Shown here: positions 32,270-42,252 of the stretch, in pieces
Layout: each line of letters starts with the position of its first letter
Numbering within the stretch: the stretch's first letter is position 1
Source: Symbiodinium natans
Taxonomy: Eukaryota; Sar; Dinophyceae; Suessiales; Symbiodiniaceae
DNA length: 64,000 bases
NCBI GenBank assembly: GCA_905221605.1
Contig: CAJNDS010000913.1
Coordinates: forward strand, 704,836 to 768,835
Direction: 5' to 3'
Position numbers and translations under genes: made by a program
The notes under the pieces: generated by a model
Database searches by the model: none
Told to the model about the DNA's origin: nothing
Seen by the model: only the letters and a program-made list of their open reading frames with translations

Positions 32270-33487
32270 ATGGAGATAGAAGCCCTGAAGCGAGGTTCAG
32301 ACGGCGGAGGTTCGCAGACCGGGTCCCAAAACCCGGCGGGCGATTTCGCCGCCGCACTCGCCGCCCAAACTGAAGCGCTGAAAGAAGCGTTAGCGCAGAG
32401 GGGCGGGCAAAGCTCCATAACGACGGTCAAAACTGACCTCACGTGGCCGACGCTGACCGACGACAAGTCGGACGCGCGAGACGTTGTCCTGTTCTACGAG
32501 GAGTTCGAGGACGTCTGCGCGCTCGCCAACAACTGTCGCGGTATGAGTGCGCGCGAGAAGCTGCTAGCGCTACGCGGGCGCTGCCGCGGCTCGCGCATGA
32601 AGACGTACACGAACGCCTACCGCGCAGCGTGGAAGTCGGGAGAGGTTCTCTCCGACCCACAGGCAGTGTACGACCGCATCAAGAACAAGCACTTGATGTT
32701 CGGGGAATCGCGGGAGGAAAGAGAAGTCCGCGTGGATGGTGAGCATGCCTCCCTCGCTAAGGGCAAGCTCACAGGCCACCAATTCGAGCCTTTGTTTGAG
32801 GCATCGATCGCGGACCTTGAGGCGGTGGGTCTTGGGAAGACCCCACGAGAGTTGTATCTCTCGTACCTCCGCAAGATGCCCCCGTATCTCCAAAAGGAGA
32901 TACGTAACGACAAGCGGTTGTGGCCCGGCGATCCCAAGGATGGCGGGCTGAGAGGGCCGCAGACTTGGGAGGAGAGCCACAAGGTCGTCTTGGAGTACGA
33001 ACAGAGGGAAGCAGCTCACCGGGCTGTTTCCCACTCTGTGTACTCAACGACCGGCTCTCCGAGCGCGGACCCGTCGGTCGCGCTAGCCGAGGCTCAGAAG
33101 GAGATTAAGAGCCTCAAGGCCGCCGCCAAGGCTGCTGCGAAAGGAGCAGCTGCCGCGGCCAAAGCTGGCGCGGATCAGACGTTTGCCGCTGCGTCGAAGG
33201 GAGCTGGCAAAGGAGCGGACAAGAAGATCTGCTTCCACTTTCGCGACCACGGGAATTGCCCGAAAGGGGATGCCTGCCCGTACAGCCACGACAAGGAGCT
33301 TCGCAGAAAAGCTCTCGCGGCCAAGAAGGGTGACCAAACCTTTGCCACGGCGAATGGTAAGGGCAAGGGGAAGGGAGGTGGTAAGGCAAAGGCCAACGCA
33401 AAGCCTAAGGCTGCGGCCAAAGGCGCGGCAAAGCCACCAGGCACTGTCTGCCCCTTTTTCTCCAAGAATGGGTCGTCCACAACCTGA
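32270..33487 (+). CDS. gag: Retrotransposon gag, capsid and CCCH fingers (copy 1)
   Basis: A capsid-like helical region (TWPTLTDDKSDARDVVLFYE; YDRIKNKHLMFGESREEREV; LYLSYLRKMPPYLQKEI) is followed by an Ala/Lys-rich linker. A CCCH zinc finger CFHFRDHGNCPKGDACPYSH (Cx8Cx5Cx3H) follows, then a Gly/Lys-rich basic stretch. Nucleocapsid fingers of retrotransposons are normally CCHC knuckles, so CCCH is unusual. Copy 1 ends abruptly because a 28-bp deletion at 33,475/33,476 removes most of a second CCCH finger that is intact in copy 2 and shifts the frame; the frame stops at 33,487. Without the deletion gag runs straight on into the protease region, as copy 2 shows. Confidence 0.75.
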   Translation: MEIEALKRGSDGGGSQTGSQNPAGDFAAALAAQTEALKEALAQRGGQSSITTVKTDLTWPTLTDDKSDARDVVLFYEEFEDVCALANNCRGMSAREKLLALRGRCRGSRMKTYTNAYRAAWKSGEVLSDPQAVYDRIKNKHLMFGESREEREVRVDGEHASLAKGKLTGHQFEPLFEASIADLEAVGLGKTPRELYLSYLRKMPPYLQKEIRNDKRLWPGDPKDGGLRGPQTWEESHKVVLEYEQREAAHRAVSHSVYSTTGSPSADPSVALAEAQKEIKSLKAAAKAAAKGAAAAAKAGADQTFAAASKGAGKGADKKICFHFRDHGNCPKGDACPYSHDKELRRKALAAKKGDQTFATANGKGKGKGGGKAKANAKPKAAAKGAAKPPGTVCPFFSKNGSSTT

Positions 33488-33510
33488 CGACCTCAGGAGG
33501 GACGCCGGCC

Positions 33511-36500
33511 TTGCCTGCCAACTGGGCCCCGCCCTCCGGTGCTTCCATGTCTAACCCCTTCGCCGCGTTCAGTGTCCAGATAGGCAGCTCAGGCGTCCAG
33601 GCAGGCGTCTCAGGAGCCGCAGGACGCGCCGCGGTGCAGCAGCACGCGCTTCCGTTGAGCAAGGGCGGGCGGGACAAGTTCGCCACCCTGGACGATCTGC
33701 CGAAGGACTGGTGGAGCCTGGCAGACAACGAGCCAGGAGGCTACCAGTACAGGACGGTAGTCCAGGTGCTCGACCGTAAGGTCGAGTGCATGCTCGACGG
33801 ATGCGCCGGCGCAAACCACGTGACAGAGGAACTCGTGGTGGGCATGATGAACCGGGCAGCAGAGCTGGGGATCGGCGCCGAAGATCCCGGCTTCCCGGTC
33901 GTGAGACTCGAAAAGTGGGTCCACCCCGAATACGTGCATGGCATTGCTTCGGGAGCCCCCGTTCCTCTGAAGGGGGCAGCAGTCTTGCGCGTCACGCTGC
34001 TGGAAGGCAGGACGGCGGACGACTGTCGCCCCAACACTGAAATTTTCGTGCGATGCAAAATCGCAGCCAGGGGGACGTCCGATTGGCACGGACTGATCCT
34101 CGGCGGCAGAGCGTTGGACTGCGCCGGAAGGATGGGCCTGGGTTTCAGGCCGGGTCCCGACTTTCACGTCCTCGACACGCTGGGAATCAGGATGCCCAGA
34201 TGTGAGGATCACAGCAAGACCCGGAAGGACAGGGCCTATGCCTTCGAAGCGCGGTTGTCAAGCCTGGACGACGCGTCATGCACCGAGCCTGGGGGCGGAA
34301 GTCGTGAGCTTCTCCGCTATGACGGGGAAGAGCCGCTCGAGCTCTCGCCAGGTGATGGGGTGCTGGTGCCAGTCGTGCGGGAGACAGGAGTCTCCGCAGA
34401 GGGATCCCTGTCCGAAGTTGTGCTTCCGGTTGAGTGTGGGGTTGAGGCTGTGCCAGGTCTCTGGCCCACAGGAGAGGGTAAGGGGTTTGTTTTGCTTGCA
34501 GCCCAAGAGTGTGACCACTCTCTCCAGCCGGGCGAGGTTGTTGCGGAAGTGCGTTCCGGCCTCGTCAGCACTGCGGCTTGTGGTTGTGGCGCGATTGAGA
34601 CGGTGTTCGAGTCGGAGCCGTCTCCGCAGGCATGTGCGGATTGTGGGGTCGCCGTTGCTACGGTTGACCATGACCCGTGCTTTGCTTGCGGGTCCGCGTC
34701 CAGGGGCGCGGCAAGAAGCTTCCAAGGTTGTTCCTCGTGTGCGCGGTCCTTTGGGCGGCTGCGTACCGGCGCCAGGATCGGTGTGCTGTCGGTCCTTGCT
34801 GCAGTGACTGTTCTCGCTTCGGTGTGGGGCGGGAGCGGCCCGGTTGGGCGCCCTGTTGAGGAGCCTGGAGTGCTTACTTGCTTGGACCACCTTCCAAGCG
34901 CCGACAGCTGGTGGGAGGCGCCAGGTGGTTACGCGTCTGTGTGGGGTAGGCGACCTGCGCAGAAGGACCTTGGGACCCTGGCGGTCGAGAAGGCGCCTTA
35001 CGAAACGTGCTTGCTTCAGCGCGCAGGTGAGGCGTGGCGTCTTTGGGACACGAGGGATTTGCGTGTGGCGGAAAGCGTTGCGTGCAGCGATGAGGTTCCC
35101 GTCACCGAACGCCTCGCGGTCTTTAGGACGCGCAAGGGGCCACGCTGGGCTGGCTGGCGTGAGGGATCGGCCACGGCTGGAAGAGGCGCAAGCGACGCTG
35201 TGCGCCCAGCAGACGCGGTCGACACGGCGCGCTGCCCGAGCTATCATATCGTGGAGAGCTGGGATATCGACAAGATGATCGAAGAGCCTCCAACGGACTA
35301 CTATTATGAGAAGCTCGCGGCAGATATGCGCGCCCGGCACCCTAAGGCGTGCCCGCACCTCCTCGACCACCTCGTTTCCTTAGAGGGTTTCCTAGACAAG
35401 TCAATCTTGTTTGGGTTCTCCTTTGGAATCAGCAAGGCCGAAGTTTGTGTCTCCAAAGGCAAGCTCCTAGGACACAACATAGGGCGGGACGGGAGTTCGC
35501 CTGACGAAGAGCGTTGTCAGGCGGTGATTGACTTTCCCCCGCTCTGGGAGAAGCTTCACATTCAGCAATTTTTGGGTTGCGCAAACTGGTTGCGCGGCTA
35601 CCTGCCTGTTGAGTATGGGCACGCAGCCAAGATTTTAGGGCAGTGGCAGAAGCCAGGCGCCGTCTTTCCTGAAGGCGGGCTGGGCTCAGCCGCCACCGAG
35701 GGTTGCAAAGCCTTTAAAGCGATTAAGCGCATGATGCAGAACCGCATCAATTTGGCTACCTTCGATGAGGCCTCTGCTGCGGATGGGTCGTGTCCCCTTG
35801 AGCAGATCGCGGATGCGTCGGGCATCGCGGTAGGGGGCAGCGTCGTGCAGATGACGCGTGACTTGAGCCAGCTCAAAGTGCTTATGACGCACTCGAAGAG
35901 TTTGACCCCCGCGCAGCAGAACTGGCCGCCCTTGATACAGGAGGCGTTTGCCCAGCTCGAGGTAAAGCGGGCGACACGCCGCATGTTTGGCTCTATTCGG
36001 ACTCTGTGTTGGACAGATCATGCCAACCTTACCCGAGCGCAAACGTCGGACATCGGAATGGATCCGAAACTCGTGCGGTGGGTTGCGGAAATCCTAATGG
36101 ATGGGTCCGAAATAAGGAGCCTTAGCGGTCGCTCAGCGACGCTGGGTGACAGTTTTAGCCGCAATCCCAAGGATCGGGATGCGCTCCTTGCGGCAAGGAC
36201 GAAAGATCTCGAGGGCCTTTCGGGCCAACTCCGAGGTTTCGACCTGGACCAGTACCTCGGAGAGGGTACTGAGGGTGACGGACCCGTGCCCTGGGCGGTC
36301 GGCAACGACGCCGTCCCAGAGCCTGCGGGCCGTGTCCAGGCCGCGGCTGTGCCGATGTGCGTCGTCGCAGCCCTTCCGGTACGCGTCATGGTTGTCTTTG
36401 ACTACGCGCGTTGGAAAGAGCAGGACGCAGAGCTGACTGAGATCAGGCGCGTCTCCCAAGCGAGCCTCCCTGGAGTTTCTGTGGCTGTCAGGGGTTGTTG

Positions 36501-39500
36501 GGGTCCGTTTGAGGATACCGACGGGCTTGCCTCGCATTTCGATTGCGGGGCCGGCAGGCTCGCAGGGACTAAGAAGATCAAGCGGATCAGGGTCGACTTG
36601 CTTACTTCGTGTGCCAAGGTTCTTAGGGAAGCTTCGGGGTTTCGCCCGCAATTCCTCGTAGGACTTGGGCAAGGCGGGCTGGTCACAGCCGTCCTTAGGT
36701 GGCCTTTGGTTGTTGAGCTCACGCTCCAAGCAAGGAACCTGCAGCGCAAGGAAGCCAGGGCTGTAGGAGAGGCTTGGGCAGGCATCAAGGCTATCTGGGC
36801 GGTGCGGCCACGCCTTTGGCGCACGCAGCAGGGCCACTTGGAAGTGGCCGAGGCTTGTCCGGAACTCAAGAAGGATTTTCCGGAGCCTCCCCTGCGAGGA
36901 TTTGGGATCGTAGGGAAGCAGGCATTGGGGGCGGAAGTTCTGCGGTCCTTGAGGCTGGACGCGGTTCGTTCCATCGATGATGCCAGCATTAGAGGAATGC
37001 TGGACGAACCGTCACGACCCCTCTGGGACCATGAGGGTCTGTGCATCTGCGGCAAGCGGACCTACCTGTTTTCTCGCTGCCCCGCCTGCATCGAGAAAGA
37101 GGCAGTCGATACCTCGGTAGAGATAGCCGAGCGGGAGGAGCCCGAACCTCCGCTTGAGGGCGACCTTGAGGCCCATGAGGTGGGCCTAGAGGTCAACTCC
37201 GTCCTTGCAACTTTGGATAGGACAGGAGGATTAGTTAGGGTTAGGTCCTCAACCATCCAGCAATGGGCGGTAGGGTTCAGGACTACGCCCAAAGATGCTC
37301 CAGTTCCCACAGCATATGGCATGCTGAGTGGGAAGATATGGAAGAAGAGCCATTCCATGAAGCTCAGCCTCGGCTCCCAGCACAAGGATCTTTCCAAGTG
37401 GGGCGATGTGAAGCCTTACTGGACCACATGGGTGGTTAGAGAAGATGGTGCTGTGGTGGCGGGGCACAATTGCTCGCCCCTGAATGTGGTTCAGGGCGAC
37501 ATCGTCGTGCATTGGTCGTCAGAAGTGAACTGGCACGGCCACCGACATGTCGTGAATGAGCAGTGTGAAGCGCTCTGGAGGTCTAAGGGCAAAGAGGTTG
37601 CCCTAGACCCCTCCTTCGGCAAGCTGATAGCCCTTGTGGGTAGGGTTACTCAGGTCATTGGCTGGCGGGCAACCGGAGAGGCTTCGGATCCCCGCAGTTC
37701 TACCCGGCGGGCGTCAAGGGTCCTTGCTCAATTCTCTTCGTCCAATGAGGGCGTAGAAGGGCATTGGACCGCGGGCGCTATCAGTCGCGGAAAGAATGCC
37801 AATGAGTGCAAGCTGAAGGGTAGAGTTTTGGCGTTTTTGGGTGAGGAGCACAAGGGCCCTGCAGTGGTTCTAGAGCTCGTCAGCCATAGCCCCATCCTGT
37901 GCATTTGGGACCATTCCTCAACCAAGGTCAAGGTCGAGTTTAAGGGCGGTGTTCCGTCTTTGAGCCTGATCGCGGAGGAGGACGAAAATCGTCGTGAGCA
38001 GCTTGCGGTCGAGGCAAGGGACGCGGCGAACATTTCGGAGTTCCGAGTCACGGGATCCCTTCGTACGGCGTGGTACGAGGGTCAGCGGCGCGATCCCTCA
38101 TTGGCGGGCTCGATTCGCAAGCCAGAGCCGCCGATGGTGATATCCGGAGACGGGTTGCTTGAGCGCGAGGTGACCCTCAGGACGAGTCAAACCGTCGTTG
38201 TCCCAGTGGTTCCCAACGGGGCTGCGGGCGCGAATGGAGTGACCTGGCGCCGCGCTTGCTACAATTCAGTCCACTGCGGAGTCCTTGGGGCCCATAGGTC
38301 TGCTGAGGTTACCATCAAGCTGCTAGAGAGGGCAGTCTGGTGGCCCGACTTAGAAAAAGATGTGCGGACCTGGGTCGCCAAATGTCTCGCTTGCATTAAG
38401 GGCCGCTCTCGACCGACGAAGGTCGAGGCTCGTGCGGTCAAATGTGGCGCCGAGACATGCTGGCAGGAAGTCAGCGTGGACTGTGAAGGCCCGAACCGAG
38501 AGGACAGGGAAGGGCATAGGTACTCGCTTACGTACTTCGATTGCCTCAGTCATGCTGTCCTCCTCGAGCCGATGAGGTCTCTGACTCATGCTGAAGTCAG
38601 GAGGGCGTTCGTACGCTGTGTGCTTCGCAGCAGGACGATCCCGAGCCTCATCAGGTCGGATAGAGGGCCAGAGTTCAAGAATGCGCTCATGGCAGAACTC
38701 AGCGCTATGCTTGGGACCGAGTGGCGGTTCAGCGCGCCCTTGAGGCCTTGTGAGTTGGGCGCAAACGAGCGAGTCCACCAAGAAGTTCAAAAGGTGCTGG
38801 GGGCGGTCGTCAGGCAAGTCGGCGCCTCCCTTTCCGAAGCTTGGTCGGATTGGCTCGTGGTGGCGGAGTACGTCATAGATAACACTCCGGGACCCCACGG
38901 GTATACCCCGAGGGACCTAGAGCGGAGCTGGTCGCTCGCTCTACCACTTGAAAAGGACGTCCTGCGAGACGCCTTGCAGTTTGAACCCATCTCTGATTGG
39001 GCTCGGAGCCAGTTTAAGCAGTTCTCGGAACTAGCTGCTGCGGTCCGAGAGCACTGGACGCGGTCTTCAGAAGCGCGGGCGAAACTTGCAAATCGCCATA
39101 GGCGCACTGTGGACCTTAAGCCAGGAGACCGAGTGGTCTGGAACGCTCCGAGGGCCCGTTCAGAGGGGGCGGGGCGTGTGCCTTGGAAACCGGGTCTGAC
39201 CGGCCCCTGGCGCGTGTTGGAAGTAAAGGGCCACAGGCTCACCTTGGAGCCCGTGTCGATGGAGTCGGGGGGTACTTCTTCCGCCCGGCGCGGCCCGATG
39301 GAGGCGCACGCAGAAGACTGCATTCTTGTTCCTGCGGATGCAGATGGCGCGGAATCCCGCGAGCCGGTCGTCTTTGAGGACGATGGAACCGGCGGGGACG
39401 GCTCGTCTCGCCCCAGCTTAGGGCAACAGGTTCAAGGCGACGCCAAGCAAGTGGAGTTCACGCTGACCAGGCGCGGGAGGGACTTCGTCCTCCGCCTTAA

Positions 39501-39522
39501 AGCATTGCCTATCGGGGTGTAG
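33511..39522 (+). CDS. pol: ORF1 pol: protease-like, RT C-half, RNase H, integrase (copy 1)
   Basis: 2,003 codons; in an undamaged element it would be continuous with gag. Residues 93-103 read MLDGCAGANHV, in the position and style of a retropepsin active site but without the usual DS/TGA. A Cys-pair-rich segment (about 360-410) precedes a hydrophobic helix (423-441). Residues about 610-720 are the thumb side of a Ty3/gypsy reverse transcriptase (LLGHNIGRDGSSPDE; QQFLGCANWLRGYLP). RNase H follows with Asp768 (IADAS) and Asp836 (WTDHA). The integrase shows an HHCC finger (His1588 to Cys1625 region) and Asp1657, Asp1717 and Glu1753, a DD35E spacing, then a GPY/F-like tail (GLTGPWRVLEVKGH). No palm with YxDD is present in this ORF. 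The stop is conserved in both copies. Confidence 0.85.
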   Translation: MPANWAPPSGASMSNPFAAFSVQIGSSGVQAGVSGAAGRAAVQQHALPLSKGGRDKFATLDDLPKDWWSLADNEPGGYQYRTVVQVLDRKVECMLDGCAGANHVTEELVVGMMNRAAELGIGAEDPGFPVVRLEKWVHPEYVHGIASGAPVPLKGAAVLRVTLLEGRTADDCRPNTEIFVRCKIAARGTSDWHGLILGGRALDCAGRMGLGFRPGPDFHVLDTLGIRMPRCEDHSKTRKDRAYAFEARLSSLDDASCTEPGGGSRELLRYDGEEPLELSPGDGVLVPVVRETGVSAEGSLSEVVLPVECGVEAVPGLWPTGEGKGFVLLAAQECDHSLQPGEVVAEVRSGLVSTAACGCGAIETVFESEPSPQACADCGVAVATVDHDPCFACGSASRGAARSFQGCSSCARSFGRLRTGARIGVLSVLAAVTVLASVWGGSGPVGRPVEEPGVLTCLDHLPSADSWWEAPGGYASVWGRRPAQKDLGTLAVEKAPYETCLLQRAGEAWRLWDTRDLRVAESVACSDEVPVTERLAVFRTRKGPRWAGWREGSATAGRGASDAVRPADAVDTARCPSYHIVESWDIDKMIEEPPTDYYYEKLAADMRARHPKACPHLLDHLVSLEGFLDKSILFGFSFGISKAEVCVSKGKLLGHNIGRDGSSPDEERCQAVIDFPPLWEKLHIQQFLGCANWLRGYLPVEYGHAAKILGQWQKPGAVFPEGGLGSAATEGCKAFKAIKRMMQNRINLATFDEASAADGSCPLEQIADASGIAVGGSVVQMTRDLSQLKVLMTHSKSLTPAQQNWPPLIQEAFAQLEVKRATRRMFGSIRTLCWTDHANLTRAQTSDIGMDPKLVRWVAEILMDGSEIRSLSGRSATLGDSFSRNPKDRDALLAARTKDLEGLSGQLRGFDLDQYLGEGTEGDGPVPWAVGNDAVPEPAGRVQAAAVPMCVVAALPVRVMVVFDYARWKEQDAELTEIRRVSQASLPGVSVAVRGCWGPFEDTDGLASHFDCGAGRLAGTKKIKRIRVDLLTSCAKVLREASGFRPQFLVGLGQGGLVTAVLRWPLVVELTLQARNLQRKEARAVGEAWAGIKAIWAVRPRLWRTQQGHLEVAEACPELKKDFPEPPLRGFGIVGKQALGAEVLRSLRLDAVRSIDDASIRGMLDEPSRPLWDHEGLCICGKRTYLFSRCPACIEKEAVDTSVEIAEREEPEPPLEGDLEAHEVGLEVNSVLATLDRTGGLVRVRSSTIQQWAVGFRTTPKDAPVPTAYGMLSGKIWKKSHSMKLSLGSQHKDLSKWGDVKPYWTTWVVREDGAVVAGHNCSPLNVVQGDIVVHWSSEVNWHGHRHVVNEQCEALWRSKGKEVALDPSFGKLIALVGRVTQVIGWRATGEASDPRSSTRRASRVLAQFSSSNEGVEGHWTAGAISRGKNANECKLKGRVLAFLGEEHKGPAVVLELVSHSPILCIWDHSSTKVKVEFKGGVPSLSLIAEEDENRREQLAVEARDAANISEFRVTGSLRTAWYEGQRRDPSLAGSIRKPEPPMVISGDGLLEREVTLRTSQTVVVPVVPNGAAGANGVTWRRACYNSVHCGVLGAHRSAEVTIKLLERAVWWPDLEKDVRTWVAKCLACIKGRSRPTKVEARAVKCGAETCWQEVSVDCEGPNREDREGHRYSLTYFDCLSHAVLLEPMRSLTHAEVRRAFVRCVLRSRTIPSLIRSDRGPEFKNALMAELSAMLGTEWRFSAPLRPCELGANERVHQEVQKVLGAVVRQVGASLSEAWSDWLVVAEYVIDNTPGPHGYTPRDLERSWSLALPLEKDVLRDALQFEPISDWARSQFKQFSELAAAVREHWTRSSEARAKLANRHRRTVDLKPGDRVVWNAPRARSEGAGRVPWKPGLTGPWRVLEVKGHRLTLEPVSMESGGTSSARRGPMEAHAEDCILVPADADGAESREPVVFEDDGTGGDGSSRPSLGQQVQGDAKQVEFTLTRRGRDFVLRLKALPIGV
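33630..33648. repeat. Bulged-G hairpin H6
   Basis: CGCG, bulged G, TGC, loop AGCA, GCA, CGCG. The copy-2 mate is 45,705-45,723. Confidence 0.5.
34835..34851. repeat. Bulged-G hairpin H7
   Basis: GCG, bulged G, CCC, loop GGTT, GGG, CGC; the outermost pair is lost. The copy-2 mate is 46,899-46,915. Confidence 0.45.
36324..36345. repeat. Bulged-G hairpin H8
   Basis: TGCG, bulged G, GCC, loop GTGTCCA, GGC, CGCG, coding AGRVQAA within ORF1. The copy-2 mate is 48,636-48,657. Confidence 0.65.
36803..36823. repeat. Bulged-G hairpin H9
   Basis: TGCG, bulged G, CCA, loop CGCCTT, TGG, CGCA. The copy-2 mate is 49,115-49,135. Confidence 0.55.
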
Positions 39523-40371
39523 GTGGAGGCCCGAAGGTGTGCAGGTTAGGGCGGGTCACGCAGGTAGATGCTGCCCGTGCGCAGGTCGGCGTGCACCGCT
39601 ATCTCCCCGACGCCAGCGGGGTTCGCGTCAAATGGCGGCTCGCATACATCGCCGAGGACGGTGCGCTCACGCTTTCAGAGGGGACTCGTCCGGCCCACGA
39701 AGCGGTTTCCGTCAGGGAGATCATTTCCAAGATCGACCTGAACCGCGACGGCGTGCTTGCTGCAGCCTCGGCCAGAAAGTTGGACAAGGGGGCGTACTCG
39801 TTGCAGGACAGGACGCTCGAGAGAGCGTCTCGCACCAGCACGGGTGTGCTCTCGATCCGAGAGGCCCTCGCGGACCTCTTGGTCGCGGAACCCCGCGTGT
39901 TGCAGCCTAGGGCTTCCCCAGAGTCGGGTGCTGTCGAAAGCTGGTTCCGGCAGTATTTCCTTGGAGGGGTTGCCGATGTCTTAGAGGTTGCTTGGGGTGA
40001 CGCGGTCGTCTCCGACGCGGCTAGGAGGCACGGGTACAGGGTTGTTCCCGCTTTTGTGCAAGGCAAGCAGGCCTACGGGATCACCTGGAACCTGGCCGCA
40101 GAAGAGCACTTAGAGGCCATTAGCGGCGCTGTTCTGCGCACAGAGCCGAAGGTGCTCGTGATTGGGCTTGAGGGCAAGAATGTGCCCCGGGCTTTCCTCC
40201 AGTCGTCGGGTGTGCGCAGGAACGCACGCGCGCGGGCGCCCACGTCGCGCTGCATTTGCAGGCACAAAAAGGCGAGTGGGAACCCTGGCGGCTAGAGGAG
40301 TGGGGCGCCTTGTTTGGGACGCTCGCAGTGCCACGCTGGCCTTGGGCTTTCGTGCGGGCTGACATATGCCG

Positions 40372-40389
40372 CGCGGGCCAGTGGCCGCG
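40372..40389. repeat. Bulged-G hairpin H10
   Basis: CGCG, bulged G, GCC, loop AGT, GGC, CGCG. The copy-2 mate is 52,693-52,710. Confidence 0.5.
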
Positions 40390-42092
40390 GCAACCTCGTT
40401 GAGAGCGGGGCCCTGTGGCTCGCCGATTTCAGCTTAGAATCGGTAGGTTTGAGGTGTAGTAGGCCGGATGCGTTAGGCGCAGTGCAGCACAAGCACGTTG
40501 GGCGCGCGCAAGCCGACTACAACCTCATAGGGGCGGCTTTCTGCGCTTCGCTCCAGGACCTTGGTCTGAGGGGCGCAGAAGAGCTGTGCACCGCTGCAGT
40601 AGAAAGCTTTCCAGCCACTGCGGGTGCAGATAGCGTCGCGGCTGCGCCACAGCCCTCTCCAGTCGTTCCCCTCCCGGACGTGCGCTCGGGCGAGGACCTC
40701 ACGCCAGCAGAGCGTGCGGAGCTGGATAAGGAGGTGGATAAGTACGCCGCTGAGAAGGAAGCGTTTTGGCGAACCAAGGCGGACGCCAAGGACTGGGATT
40801 CCGTCCGGGCTGACCTTGAGGTCTATGCTCTTGCGGGCGAGAAGTCGCGGAGGATCCTAGGCGCACCGAGGCCTATAGAGACCTCGTATGGTCGGGTTTG
40901 AAGATCGAGCCTGGACCAACCAGACCAGGGCTGACCGATGCTGACATCGCAGCCGTCAGGGAGGTCATACGGCGAAAGGCCGCTGGGTTCTGGGTGGAGG
41001 ACACCACCAGGACCACGGTCAGGAAGTTCGCCCATGACTGCATCCCCACCGGGCCGCCGGTCTCGTCCCAACCTCACAGTCTGAGGGGCGAGTCCGCGCA
41101 ATGGGTCGACGACAAGCTTGAAGAAGAATGCAAGCGGGGTCAGTTGATCCGCGGCAGCTCGGCTTGGGGATCTGCGCCGTTTCCGACCAAGGAAATGCCC
41201 AGCTACAAGCGGCATAGGAAGCGACGCTTGGTGGTTGACTACCGCCGAGTGAATGCCCGAATTAAGCTCCACGTACTATTGTCGGCGGGGCAGCGATGTG
41301 CTCGCCGCCGCAGTAGGTTCGGTTTGGTATACCTTCGTGGATGCGGTTAGTGGGTTTAATCAGATTAGGAACACCAAGCGTGCTCGCGAGGTGTTGGCCA
41401 TTGTGGCAAGATCAGGGAAATATCTCCCTGTCGGCCTCACCTTTGGCCCGATTAACGGCCCAGATGATTTCAACTTTGTGGTTGATAGGGCCTATGCCCC
41501 CGGCAGAGGTAGGCGCCTTAAGTATACTAAGGAGTGGATAGCCTACGTGGATGATCTCACTGTTAGGACGGGTAGGGTCATTGATGGGCAGTTTTTCACT
41601 GATGCCCAAGCCGAGGGGGCGGTGCGCGAAGCGTGCGCCAAGGGGGCAGTCGCGGCTCCGCAGAGCGCGTCGTCTGCTCTTGAAGCCTTAGGCGTTCGCG
41701 GTGCGCACAACACCAAGCGCGCGAACCATGACGCGGCGCGCTCAGACCAGAATCACCCCACGCGCGTTCTGATGCTCAGGATGTTGGGGCTGTTCGGGTG
41801 TTTCTGTGTTCAGGGCGGGTGTTTTTGGGGCGGGCCGTTTCCCAGGTCGCCGGTCTGCGGGCAGAAGGATTTTTCGTCGTTCGTTGCGTGCAGCTTCGTT
41901 CGTCTGTCTCGCAGCCATTGTTTAGCAAGCAGGCCTAGAGGTTCGGTCCAAGGTCGAAGCGGAAGCCGTAGAAGCCTTAGAGCCCAGACCTTAAGGAAAC
42001 TCCCCAAACCCCCGCCGCAGCGGTTCAAGTGTGTTGTAGAGTCTAGTGTAGGTAGTCCCTCCCCGCATTCGTGCCTGTGCACTGCGCCCCGC

Positions 42093-42114
42093 TGCGGGTC
42101 GCGACCAGACCGCG
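42093..42114. repeat. Bulged-G hairpin H11
   Basis: TGCG, bulged G, GTC, loop GCGACCA, GAC, CGCG. The copy-2 mate is 54,402-54,423. Confidence 0.65.
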
Positions 42115-42167
42115 CGGGAGCGACCGACCGGTCGCCCGGACCTTCGTGGTCAACCACAAGGCCCCGC

Positions 42168-42189
42168 TGCGGGCCGTGCCCTGGCCGCG
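42168..42189. repeat. Bulged-G hairpin H12
   Basis: TGCG, bulged G, GCC, loop GTGCCCT, GGC, CGCG. The copy-2 mate is 54,477-54,498. Confidence 0.65.
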
Positions 42190-42230
42190 CGGGAGCGGCT
42201 GCCTACCACTACTGCACACCGGCCCCTCGC

Positions 42231-42252
42231 AGCGGGCCGTGTCCTGGCCGCT
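42231..42252. repeat. Bulged-G hairpin H13
   Basis: AGCG, bulged G, GCC, loop GTGTCCT, GGC, CGCT; the outer pair has changed to A-T. The copy-2 mate is 54,540-54,561. Confidence 0.65.

Noticed and set aside
32560-32600. Further bulged-G-like hairpins with only two inner pairs (for example CGCGGGC...GCCGCG)
   Set aside because: The stems are too short to separate from chance in GC-rich coding sequence; left out of the family count.
35686-36837. Long minus-strand frames over the integrase/RNase H region
   Set aside because: They mirror the GC-rich codon bias of the + strand polyprotein and have no domains.
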